Below are positions 12,701 to 25,699 of a stretch of DNA of 64,000 nt, one piece after another. Position numbers and translations under genes: made by a program. The stretch spans positions 1-64,000 of the forward strand of contig VXBA01001332.1 of NCBI GenBank assembly GCA_013399895.1, read 5' to 3'. The first letter of the stretch is position 1; each line of letters starts with the position of its first letter. This DNA comes from Serilophus lunatus (taxonomy: Eukaryota > Chordata > Aves > Passeriformes > Eurylaimidae). The notes under the pieces are model-generated. The model was not told the DNA's origin. It ran no database searches and saw only the letters and a program-made list of their open reading frames with translations.

Positions 12701-15700
12701 GGGACCAAAACCCAAGTCATCAGTAATCAGAAATTGCCCAGTAGGTTTTGACATAAATCATGGTCTTGTGTCAGTGTCCAGGAGTAAGCACAAGTCCCTG
12801 TATTCCCTCCCTCAGGCATTTTCATCAGAGCACAGGCCTGTCTGCCTGCCTGCCTCGTTGCTGCTAGTGCTCACAAAGTTGTGAGGCAGATAAAAGCAAA
12901 ACTGGTTGCTGGTCAAATCATTAGATTCTTCACTCACTTCTGACCTCTCAATTTGTGCTCAGGAGAGCTCGCCAAGGCTGCTCAAACCCACCAGCTCCCC
13001 AGGGCTGCAGTCAATGGCTTACTCACACAGAAAAGCATCAGGGAGTTCTTGTAATGCCAGAGCTGGTTATGTTAGGTGTGTCATCATTAATTATTGACAG
13101 AGCACTCAGAGACGGATTGTGGTATTTCTGTCCTTTGTTTCTTTTATAAGGAAAAGAATAGTTTCTAAAGTTAAATTTTAAAAGTTTAAAATTTAGGGAT
13201 GCCTGTTCTCCCATGCCTGAGGGGATGCATCTGTTTTCTTCTAAGGTTGGAAATAAGTTTCTCTTCCAGCTTCCATCCTTGATCCGACACCATGGGATTT
13301 CCAAAGGGCTCTGTGTCCCATGTAAGCCAGCACATCAGACAGCTCCAACACAGCAGCTACAAGCTGTTCTCCCAGATGCTGTCCCAAAGGCAGAAGAGTA
13401 GTTCTGACTTTGATGCAGTTATTAACTGCTGCCTGCTCCTCACAAGTGCCAGACAGTCATCCTCAGAATCTGTCATGGCTTGAGTTGATACTCAAAAAGA
13501 TGGAAATACCTGTTGCATCTCCTACTATGGCAGCCTGATCTTGCTCGTCATGCCCTTCTGTATGTTGTGACAGGGATTCTGAGTGTCCCTGTGAAGCTGT
13601 TCTGCATTTTGAGAGCATGGCACCTTATCACCTGAGAGACACAAAAACGTGCCTTTCTTTTAGCTCATGGCCTACTGGAAAAGAAGGTCAACCTGATTGT
13701 TTTGGAACAGATGGCTTTCTTCCATGTAGTGGCATTTCCCTGGCTAAATGGAGCCTGACTATACATAAATTTCAAATGTAGCTATATCCATAAGTTTAGT
13801 AACAAATTTTAGGGTTAAGAGAATTTAGAGCTGCTAACGAAATGACAAATTTTTTTTTCCAAAAAAAGCGGTCAGCGATTTAACTTACTAGTTTTCTTTA
13901 TCTTTAATAGTCATCCTTTAAGCTAAGCTAAGCTGGCAGGTGGCAGGTTACCCCAGTCCCTCCTGGGGAAGGTTTTCAGTGGAAGATGGCTGGAAGCGAC
14001 TGCACAAGAAGAGCTTGATATATTCTGAGCTGTCTTCCCCAGCAGAACAAGAGTTTGAGTTCTATGGAAATGTGAGCTAAACCAAATCTGATCAGGATAC
14101 TAAAAAGAGATTGACAAGGAAGCATGGGTTATGAGGCTAGAAAAAGTACAGGTGAATTAATGACACACAGAAAGTCTACGTTGGTGTTTCCGAGTAAATG
14201 CATGCTGCTGTCAGGTTTGCTTGGTTTTTTTCAGAATATAGGGAATGATTGTGTTCCAAATTCTTGTCTGTCTATATTACAATATGCTTGGTGGGGGAGT
14301 AGGGGGAGTGACCTACATGCTTTATGCAGGAGAGCATTACTTGAGATTTCCTGTTTTTCAGGATGCCTGTATGCTTTTCCTGGACACAAATAAATAGATA
14401 ATATTTAGATTTAGATAATATTAATTTAGATAATTTTTCCAAATACTATTTTGCAGAAGGGAAGAAGGTCATATGACCTTCAGAGGCCCATTCCAGCTCT
14501 ATTTTCATACTGTTAAAAAACACACAGCCCCAGCAATGAATTGCCCTCCTGCAGGCTTTTTCCCCTGTGTGAGAGAGTGACCCTGGCAGCATCTGGAAAG
14601 CCCTGCCTTTCCAAGGGGGGCATTCAAAGCTTTCCCCTCCAGCTTTATCTCATTAGTTCTTTTCAGAAAATGCAGCAGAAATATAATGTAATCACTTTGT
14701 CGTTCAGAGGCCCTGGCTCAGTGTAGGACATGGGCTCAGTAAGGAGAGACGCTGCTTCATGACTCATTTCCACTCCTCAGCCACTGAGTCACTGCTCATC
14801 CCTGTTGCTAGAACTACCTGAAACAGTCTGACTGGATTCCTGGGCACTAGGTGTTTTACCTAAATTCAGATGTGTAAGGAGTCTTGTAAGGAGCTCTTGG
14901 GAGCTTGTTGTCCCCTCCAAAACACCATGAACTATCCTAAAATTTAGAAAGTGTGTTTGACAGCCTGGCTTAAAAATATACAGGTTTCCTTTGAATAGTA
15001 GGTCATATGCTGTAAAAGGACTTCACCACAGGACTACAAAGGGATTCACATGTGAGCTAGAGCTGAATTCCTCTTTCACACCTTGGGCTTGTTTCCAGAG
15101 CAGAAAAGAACTTGGATATGGATTTTAAATAGCATCAGTCTTGCAAGTCAAGCACAAGTTCAAGTGTACAGTGAAGTGAGGACTTCAACCGAGGTATCTC
15201 TGCAGTGCCCAGCTGTAGTTTGTGTCCCTTTGTGCTCCTGTGTCTGAGCAGGAGGGGAACAACCATCAGGAACATGTCTACCCTGCCCCTCCAGCAGACC
15301 CTCAGCTTTCATCTGTGTGGGTTTCCTTCTGACTTTGTCTTTATGCTCATCTTTCTAACTGCTGATTCTGCTTCCAGATGTGCTGCCAGCTCTTCATGAG
15401 TTCGTCTTTTCTGTCAAGTTTTCTAGTGCCCCTGGTGTCTGCATCCCACACGTCTCAATGGTTCAGTCAGAAGCTGGTGTGGTCTTAGGTGTGCTCAACC
15501 TCTCCTCACATGATCCATCCACGCATTGCAAGAGATCCTAGGTATTTAGAAAGCAAAACCACCTCATCATAAAATAGAGAATTTTCTAAAACAAACACTT
15601 GTACTTCTTTTGAGGATTTTTTGGTCTTTTTCACTCAAAGGTTTTTTTGTTTTTTATCAATATTGAAGTCATCTGGTTTTAAGAAAATTGGATTTTTCTC

Positions 15701-17037
15701 AAAATATTTTAACACAGTATACCCCAGTTTTCTTATAGAAAATGCTCACTTGTTTAAACCTCTTTACAAGTCCCAGGGAAAAAACACCAGCATCAGCATT
15801 AGGAGTGAAGTTAAGTTAAATGCATCACTTATTTCTCAATCAATTTAGGCCACCCATTTCCCCAGATTCATAGGTTTTCATCCTTTTTCTTGTGATTTGG
15901 TTTGTCTAAGGCAACAATTACATAGCAAAGTAATATGATGTAACTTTCCTTCACGTAGACCTTGTCTTTAATTCCATTATTTCCAAAGGAGACCTCCCAG
16001 CCTGCTTGGAGCAACCTGCCAGAAGGCAAACTCATTCAGAGGCCTGCTTTACATAGATGTCCTTTCTGCTCCTGAGGAAAAGTGATCCTAGTCATGAGAA
16101 TTGTTAACCCCCCTCTGTATACTTGGCAGCTTTCATCAACCCAACCGTTAGTCCAGAACAGTCTGCGGTTTTTTACTTTGTTAATGTCTAGTGAACATTC
16201 AGAATGAACAAAGGAGGATCAGAGCTGCTCCAGAGCTGCTGGCTGCCTTCCCATCCTGTGCTCCTGGTCGTGGTGCCTGACTGCTGCACAGCTCCAGTGG
16301 CAGCAACCAGGAGTTTGGGATAACATCTTCCTTGCCTCGCTAAGTTGATACATCTCTTGTAATAAGCACAGACGAGAATATTGCTGTAAGTAGGTCTATT
16401 ATATAAGACAGCTAAGAAATTAGTGGGAAGTAAAGCAAAACCTGGCTCCATAAAATCTGATTAGTAGTTTTTGCTAGAAAGTGCTCATAGCATAAAGATT
16501 TTATGTTGTTGCACAGAGCTTGCCTGAGACTAAATGACCAAGGCTGAGCAAGGAGTGACGTATATGCTTAATTTATATGTGCTCTGTCCAAAACAGTCTT
16601 GGTGTTCATGTGCAAGTTTAAATATTCCCAAAGTCTTTGCAGAAACAAGTCCCTGAAAATTAACTTTCAAAGGTTGAAACTGTACTTCCCCAGGGCTCAA
16701 GGATATTTAAATCCCTGTTGTTTGGCTTTGCTCATTATGGGATGCATCCTTTCCTCTGATGAAGGTGTCTGTCAGATATGTATGGCCAGATAAGCACAAA
16801 TAAATGAGATTGAATTTATGAGTTAGCAGCCCTCAGTGACGTCTAATGATTGATGCAGTCATGGTGTGGGTTGAGTTGCACCTCCAGTGCAGCTGCTTGG
16901 AGCTATCTGTACCTTCCTCATGGTTCTCTTTTCCCTTTGGGAGGAACAAGAGACCGTTCCTGAAGCCTGATCCTGGCTTCTGAATTTCTGCAGTGTTTCA
17001 AGTTTGCTTTTATTTGTTGTATTTGACATGTCTCATG

Positions 17038-17110
17038 AAGTGACTTAGTAGTATTTAGATTATAAGTGACTTAGGGGTATTGAATGGTATTGAATATTGG
17101 TGAATATTGG
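17038..17110. repeat. Small local tandem duplications
   Basis: AAGTGACTTAG recurs about 28 bp apart, and GGTATTGAAT occurs twice in direct tandem (17076-17085 and 17086-17095), followed by a diverged ATTGGTGAATATTGG copy. This looks like replication slippage. Confidence 0.75.
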
Positions 17111-20100
17111 GGCCTTAGTTGGCTTTAGTTCTACAGCTGCAGTTTAGTTAGTCCCCTTTTCCATCATTTAAGTACTATTAAAATACAATGTATGCTTTGG
17201 AACAGAAAATTAAATGTACTAAAGTAATTTGAAAACTAATACCTACCTGAAGCTAAATTTAAGTCTGCAGCAAGCCAGAGATTTGCTGTTCTGTTTGTGT
17301 GCAGGAAAGTTTTTAGCAAACTCTCTGGATAAGATGCAGAAAGGTTGCATCATTGCCTCAGCTCTGTCTGGCAAAACATGCCATAAGAGCAGAATACTGT
17401 TGCTTAGCGACTCATGAAAGATGATTAACCCTTTCTCAGAACTGCCCAACATTTCTATGGAAGCCCTCTTGAGGCATCTTTGTGGACAATAATTGGATAA
17501 GAAACTACTCATAATATCTTTACCTACTAGATGTATTGATTTATTCATCATTAATGTTAAATAAAGGACTGCCAACCTTAACATTAGTTACTGAAGGAGA
17601 TGACTTAATCAAAAGTCATTCGTCCATGCATTTATTACAAAGGAAGGTTCATATAATTACAGAAAACATGAGGTAAAAAGTGGTTTAAAATAATTTTGGA
17701 GTGATGGTGGTTAATGCTGCAATTTCTTCTTATGAGCTCAAGTATTCCTAAAATTTTAGCTGAACTTAAAGACTGAGCCCATATGTGTGACCTCATTGCT
17801 CTTGCAGAGGGTACCTTGAAGCAGAATTTGGTAGCAACAGTAGTTAGGGAAGTTCCTCACCTCTAATCTCTTTTCAGTGCAACAGGGACATTATAAAGGC
17901 CATTTCAATATTAAAACAATAAATTTAATTTAAAATGTAATTAATCCTTGAGTTTGATGGGCTGAAACATTTCAGTTTTCTTGTTCGAAAGGTGCCTGAA
18001 ATTTAACATGAGCTGATAAGCAGGAGTGTGTGGATGTGGTGGGTGGGTTTGCTTGTACCTGGTGTTGCCCTTCTGCAGATACTATAGAGCAGAATTTTTC
18101 CACACAATGTGCTCCAGCATTTGGGCTGATGTATTTTTTAAATGTGACCACTTTGGATGGTGTTCACCTCATCCAGCTTAAGCTCTCTTAAATTGGGATG
18201 TAGAGTCAGTCTAGCCTTGATGAGCAATTCACTACACCTCTCTCAAATATCTCCTTGGGCGCACTAACCTGCCCAGGTTTGCTCTCTTCTGAGGTGACTG
18301 GAAAGACCCTCGGACTCCAGCCCACAGTGTGCTGGGTGAGAGGAGCCCAGGCCTCTGGTTTGAATGGTGTCCTGAGTAGTGTTATTTCTGCAAAGATAGC
18401 TTCCCAGCAGCTACTATGCAGCTTAACAGCAGTGACAGAGCAACATTATATTCAATTACAGTGTTGCAAAAATCCTCATGTGGGAACAGAGGTTAAGGCA
18501 TGGACAGAGGATTTTAAATTGCTATGGCCACTCTTTGTGGAATTAGCTGGTAATAAAGGCAAGAATTCCCCTGGAGCAAGAAACACTCTTGGTTTCACCT
18601 CTCCTCCTCTAAGAGTTCCAGCAGGGGCAATAAGTTTCTGTAACTATAGTCCCTCAGTTCTGGTAGCTTGAGGATAGGTTGGGGCTGTTGGCTGTGAGAG
18701 CAGCTGCCATGTGCACATGGGCGTGTGTTCAGCATGTCCAGCACCTGTGTGTCTCTGCTGACATCAACAGGGAAAACTATCTGAGCTAGAAACATTTTTT
18801 ACTTGGTAGTGTTGAGATTATGTTTTCCTCTTATCTGCTGTTGGGTTAATTCAGTGACCTTGACAGAGACTTGTCAGGTGTTAGAATCCATCCAGGTGAC
18901 AACTTGCCATGAAGATAACCTTTGCTATAACATATCCAAATGCAGGCCCTGTGTTTCTTAATTTGTCCTTATTCAGTAGTATTATGTGTGCTTCTATCAG
19001 GCAGATACAGAAACTGCTGGAGCTCTTGTTTTCCAAATGTCTTATCCTGATGCATTTCAGAGTTGTGGCTTCAGAGAGCAACCCATATGAAAACACGTGG
19101 GATTTTGCACTACTGGTTTTTGAATGAGTCCATGCCACTGAAAAGTTCTCCAGGGAGATTAATGCTGTAACAGAGGCAGAAACCAATGCAGATATTTCTG
19201 AATTGTTAGGCAGGTTATTTACTGCTGTTTTGAACATGCTTTCTTAACTCGTCAACAGCAAAAAGAACCTTGTGTGACTGATATCTGAGCTGTTGTCTTT
19301 CGCTGCTGTCAGTAAGGAGATGGAGCTTCCAAACTGGAATGTTTTGGCATTTCACTAGAATGGATGAATTTGACTTGTCTGAAATATGATTTCTGTTGGC
19401 ACCTATCAGAGGAAACAGCCATTTGTCTTGTGCTGTGCTGGCTGGCGTGCCGTGCAGTGGGGACAGCATGTATTATTAGCTCTCTCCTGGCATGTGTTAA
19501 TCATGCGAGCTGTGGTGGTCTGGTTATGAGCAAGAAATCCTGTCCTTGGGCTTCCAGTTATTTCCAGGCAGAGACCAGTCTGGGAAACCTTAACATCAGT
19601 GCTTGAGAAGTCCAGCAGTCCGTTGCATGCTCCAGAGGAGGAACAAGCAGATCATGCTGTTCTTGGGAGTGGGGAGGGACAGGGCTGAAGCACCATAGCC
19701 CTGAGCTCTCTGCTGAGCCATGATGGGAGAGGGCAACGTTGGCTTCATGGCTCTGTGCTTGCTCACTGAGGCTGGGAATCAGACTCTGGCACTGCTCAGT
19801 GCTGTTGGGCACAGTGGGAGGCAGTGAGTGCTCACACCACGGGCTCTGCCCTGGCTGCAGCCTGAGTGTCTGTTCTCTTATGTTCCTAGGTGGGGGTTTC
19901 ATAGAGCTGACAAGCTGGAATTTCATAATATGCTTCTGTGAGAAACAGGCTGGGATTTGTGTGGCAGTAGGGCCATAAAGAAATAATATGGATGAATCTA
20001 GTTGCCATTGGGGAAATTCTTTGCATTTCTTGTACCTTTTCTGATTCAGATTTGGTGTGATTTTGAGGTGCTGCGTGGTTTTGTCTTTGTAGGGGGATCT

Positions 20101-23100
20101 GTGCTATGGAAAGGCTGCGATGTACTTTGATACTGAAATGTAACCACAAATGATGAGTCCTGTGGGCACGTGGGTTTCAGGGTGAAGGGTAGTGCAGGGA
20201 CAGAGATATTTCTGTGGGCTTGGGCAGCCTTGAATCGGCTCTGGGTCCCTCAGAGACATCTCACATGAGCACAGTGGATACCTAGGGCTTAGGCTCACTG
20301 CGAAGACATGGCTATTTGTAAAAACACTGTTCTTTCTCCTCCCTCCCTCCCTTCCCAGCTGCACCACGGAAGGAGAACTGTGACAGAGAGAAAGCTCAAA
20401 TACCCTGGTTGTGAGTGAAGGGATCTTAGCACCTGAGCACATGCTGGGATCTGCCCCTGCCTGCCTGTGCACTCTGGTGAGGTGGAGCCGTATCAGCCCT
20501 GGCCCAGTCCCACAGAGCTGTGTTAGTACCAGGATGGATTTGCTGTCAGCAAATACACATGTACCTGCCCAGAGTGATCCAGTTTTTCATTTCCCATAAA
20601 CTCTTTAAGGGAAAGATCTGGATGTGCGGTTATTCATTAGCTCCAGGGGTGCTTCAGCAATGTGAATTGTAAATAAGAAAATGGCACATGAAATTCTAGT
20701 CACTAGAATAGGGAAATAAAAGGCAACTAATCTAGAAATTATTGATTTTTTTTTAAGTTGTTCTTGGTTAATATTTAACCACTCACAGCTGTGCTTGAGC
20801 AGAATTGTGAACACAGAATGTGAGACGGGCAATAAAGAGCGGCTGATCTCATTTAACATCCTTTAATTAGTGCAGAAAATAGCCTATTGCCCATATCTAA
20901 AGTGGAAGGGCTGCACACTGAAGTGTTCAATGGGGTGAAATAATACGTGATCCCAGGTGAGGCTGTTTCTTTCGGTGCTGTTAACAGTGAACCCTGGGGA
21001 ATTTGTTCTTTCCAGATGGATGATAGCTAGTGACAGATTTCCTAATATTCGTTACAGTGTTGATGCGTTTGACTGAATGACATATCAGGAGAAAAAGATT
21101 CACTGCTCTGAAGAGCTGAACCTGATTTTGTGTTCTTACTATTGGAGTTTAATGGTATAGCCTAAAATGTAAAGCCTGTGACACGAGATCGTCAGCCCTT
21201 CAGTTAAGCTGTAAACCACCATATTTTAAATTGCATTAAATGCACTGCGCTTCAGAGTAGAATGCACCTTAATGCCGCAATGCTATAGAACACCAATTTC
21301 TGCAGGTAAATTCTGTACAAAGCCATAGAAAGCTGTTCCTAGGCACAGTACAAGAGACTATTATGTCACATTTCTCTTGCAGTTTATTTTGAGCAGTTTT
21401 CTGCCCATGTGAGTTGTTTTCTTTCCTTCCTCCCCTCAAAACTTCCTGAAAATTTTACGACTTTTTATACTGAACGGCCTCCCAGTCTTGACTGCTTAAT
21501 ATTATTGTAGGAAGGGAAACTTATCTGTTTTGCAGAGAAAGAAAATTGGAATAGAGATGCAACAGAAGCTGCTGAAGTTCCTGTGGGAAATCCATGACAA
21601 ATGAGGAAAGACATGCTCTTGGTTGCCCTGCTAACCACACAGCCAGCCTTCTCTCCAACTTGCTATTTGGATCTGGGTGTTAAGCATCCCTCATACCAAA
21701 AGCTTGGCTCTCTGTACTAGGAACAAGTCCCATGCTCAAATGAAATGCAACAAATTCTGGAAAGAGAGCCCCCCCAGCTCTGTGGGGGTGTGTTGTCAGA
21801 CAGTGTACTAGTGACCGAGTGCCCTCTTTTCCACCCAGTTAGGGAGATTTTCGGGTGGGTGCCTGGGCTGGTTCTGCAGCCAGCATGGTACACAGCAGCC
21901 AGCTGCCACAGCTTACAGCCAGCAAAAGGAGGAGCAGAACCTGGAACCCCACCAGAGCCTCACTTTAGAAACAGCAATCCATCACTGTGTCTGGAAAATC
22001 ATTGGTTTCATTTTCAGTGATTGGGAAAACACTGTGTTGTCGTTTGTGTTACAAAGAAGAACCTGCATTCTGTCTCGGCTCTTCCTTTTGCAGGCTGTCA
22101 AGGGTTGGTGGAGACTGAACAAAAGCAACTCATAATAGCATTCTGTCCACTGAGATGGAGATGACTGGGGAGGTGGCTATAGGTATTTGAGACTGTTGGA
22201 CCCTAAACTCACAGACACTATGTACAGGCAGTAATCACCTCCATTCAGTTTGAATCCCTTGGCTGGCATGTGGGTTAGTGTTGCCGGAGAACAACTATGT
22301 GGTTTGCCTTCAAGCATCAGAGAGCAACTGCTAGTTGTCCTAGCAAGTATTTCAAGGTTTTCTAGCCCAATAAAGTTAGATGGTATTGCAGTTCAATGGC
22401 TGAAGTTAGTGTTTTGCAATCGTTACCGGAACTGAAAGTTAGATACCCTTTTATGGATACTGAAGGCAGCTCCATTAAAATGGCTTCCCCCTCTGGCTTC
22501 AAAGATATCTGGTAACAGGGGTAATAGTTGAATGTTTCAGTCCTGTCTAAAAACTAATTTTTGTAGCATCAAGAGGGAAAAAATGCTACAGAATCACATA
22601 GTTTCAGGAAAATGCATATATAACAAATACTGTATTTTGAGAAGGAGGGTCTATTTCAGATAAAAGGTATAATTGTTATTGAGAAAAAAGACACCCATGA
22701 AATATGTGACTGAAAGTGTATTTGATAGGAGACAAAAATTATCATCAAACCTGAAAGTGTCCCAGTTACAGATATTCAGTTCATTTCTTGTGGGTTGGAT
22801 CACCTAATTCTGTCTGAAAAACATCACCTTTATTTTGGCAGTGTTTTTTTTCCCTGACCCATGCGGACAATTTGATCTTCTTGTCCCATTTGCAGCAGCA
22901 TACAATAGACAGTGTATATTCAGATGTCACGCAGGGTTTGATACCCTGAGATCCTGGCTATAGTCACAGCTTGGAGCATTGACAATATCCAGTAATGAGG
23001 CAGTATCATGTCAGATACAATTGGATGAATTATTTGTAGCAAACAACTGATTTAATTTATTTCCCTCAGTCCCTGAATGATCTACTGTGAGGTTTTGACT

Positions 23101-25621
23101 GCCAGAGATCTGCGTGTGTGAAATGACAATGACTGTTTTATGCAAATAGGTTTCATGCTCTGGATTGCCTATCAGCTATTCAGAGACATTATTTCTCATT
23201 ATTTGCTGTTTCAGCTGAATGACAGTCCTTGCAAGTCATGGGGCATTGAGTCTGATCCCTGAATGAGCAGCTTCCAAACTCACACGGAGCTTCCAAGATG
23301 AACTTTCAATAGGGCCATATGCATGTTCTGAGCATAAATCCTCATGCAGAGAGATTTGCAGTGCCTTCCTTGTGTTCTTGTACCATGTTTATTGCCAGCA
23401 AGGAACATGAATGTTTCCTGGTCCATAGGGCAGTTTCTTGCCTGACTTCAGATGAATCTTTGTGGGTACATTTTTGGGAGCATTTTCTTGGCTATAAGTA
23501 CATGACAGGCCATTGCAGAGAGACAGGGCTGAATTAACAACCAGTTGGCAATGAATGACCTGGTTTGGGTTTGGTCACAGGTGGGTTGAGCCAATCTGTG
23601 CCAGTTTTTTCGGCACTATCCCTGTCCAGGATTTCTCTCTGCCTGGGAAACAGTTAACATTTACTGCATTCCTTATTCATTTTATCAGCAAGAGGTTGTA
23701 CATAAGAGAGCTACATCATTTGTGACAGTTGTAGCTCTAAATAGGAAATGATTAATATTTCATGATTATTTTTCTGTAAGGCAAGATTCTTGGGTGAAAG
23801 CATCAGTCTGACTTGCTGGAGAGAATGAGCCTTCCTTGCTCATCTTCAAATGAAAACGTAGTCAGGCACTGCATGCTAATATTCCTACGTTAGATGAAAG
23901 CTCTCTGGCGGTCTGACAGTGTGTCAGTGTAAAAGTGTACACTGCACTTTCAGAAAGTTCTGTTTCACTCATCAGTCTTGTGTGTTATCTGCTTTTCTGC
24001 CTTTGCCTCTTGCACCTTTAATCTAGGTCTTAAGCAGTACAAGAGGTCATGAATGTCAGCTGACTGCATCAACTGCAAAATCTTTTATTCTGATCTTTCA
24101 TTTTTTATTCACTTATTTTACCCTTTCTTGAGTCATAAGCAAATCACTTTAAAATATTTCAGGGTTGCATCAGAGAATAGCAAACAATCGGTCAAGGAGA
24201 CATTCTTGTCTCTATGATATGACTTTTCTGTGAAGGTAGCTGTTCAAAATGCCTCTAGATAACATATATTAGCAAATGTCTTACAGAACTTTGGTTCTTA
24301 TAACATTAATTGAATGGTCATAGAGCCACTGTTAGTCAGCAGCGAGGCCACCAAGGCTTTGACTTATGCCCTGGACTGCTACATGAAAGTCTACAGAAAG
24401 GTCATGGAAAACTTGGTAAGAAAAATGCAATGGAAGCCACTCTGTTTTCTGCTCTGCTAGTTGTTCTGTAGGAAGAGTTACATCATCTCGTAGTAGTGCT
24501 GCAAAACAGGATGAAAGAAACAGAGGGACAGATTTCTGTTTCCATATAAAGGTTCTATTCTTTATAATCTAAGTTAGACTGGAAGAAAATGAAGCTGAAA
24601 GATGTTATATGTTCCCCCAGACAAGTATAATGACTTAATCTTTGCACAAGCAGCTATACTGGAATATAAACTAATCACAGCAGATTCTGCTGGTCCCAGT
24701 CAAGGTTTCATTCTGTTAGACACAGTAGAGAATACTCAGAAACATGATGATAGAGAGTCAAGATTGCAGAAAAAAACATGTTAGGATGTGTCAGCATTGA
24801 AGTGGTCTGTGAAATAATTTAACCATGGTCCAGTCCTGTCCCCTACAAGGGCTACACTTGTTCTTAATTACAGTTGTGTCTACCTGTTCTGTACAAAAGA
24901 GTGAATACACTTGCTAAGACCAGGCAAAATAAGGACTCCTGGTTCTTTCTACAATGGTGTTTTACAGTTGGATTTGTTTATAACACAGCTGTTTCAGATT
25001 ATTTTAAAGTATCTTGGTAGACTCTAAATAAAGCAGAAAGGAAAGTGGAGGAATGGCAACTACTTTGCAAGACAGTTCTACATTCACAGGACACTTGGAA
25101 ATAACTTCTGGAGAGGAATGATTTGCAGCACTACAAGTATTTAGAGACCTCACTGAGGCACAAGGTCATCTCAGAATTTTTGTCTCCACTATGTAAGAAT
25201 TCAGGGACTTGGGAAACTACACAGTTGAATTGCTTTGCTTTACTTTTCTGCCTAAAAAACCTGATAAAATAACCCCTTTGGGGTGTGTATCATTTTCTGC
25301 ACATGTAGTTGTATGCTATGGTATTTGGTGATCCATCTTTTTTACGCTAATGCAGCTGATATGTCAGACAAGACTTGCTCAGCATTATTAAAATTCAAGT
25401 TGCTTTACGAATTTAGGACCTAAATCAGCACAATGCAAAATATGACTTCAACAGCTACTCCATAGGTCAGATTGGTGTTCAGCTAATAGGCAATACAGCC
25501 ATAAAAAGATATCACATTTAGCAGGGGCACTTTTGTAGTTGTTGCTTTCAACGATTAACATAACAATCAAATTTGCAGGCTTACTTTATGATGTTCGCCT
25601 GAAAGTCAGTGCTTGCTTTCT

Positions 25622-25678
25622 TGGTTTTTTTGTTTGTTTGTTTGTTTTTGTTTTTTTGTTTGTTTGTTTTGTTTTTTG
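25622..25678 (+). repeat. (TTTG)n microsatellite
   Basis: TTTG units interrupted by longer T runs over about 55 bp. A second, shorter TTTG-rich run occurs near 63313-63350. This is simple sequence repeat with no gene next to it. Confidence 0.9.
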
Positions 25679-25699
25679 ATCTTTTCTCCCAAGGTGTCA

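Larger units (their letters stand above)
8870..25600. other. Intergenic noncoding DNA
   Basis: No recognisable gene. Apart from the CRE/AP-1 site and simple repeats listed separately, it contains a short (AT)n run at 9986-9998 and an AT-rich stretch at 14394-14439 in which TTAGATAAT-like units recur about every 15-17 bp. Open frames are under 140 codons and encode nothing I recognise. At this scale and without comparative data I cannot tell conserved noncoding elements from neutral sequence. Confidence 0.7.
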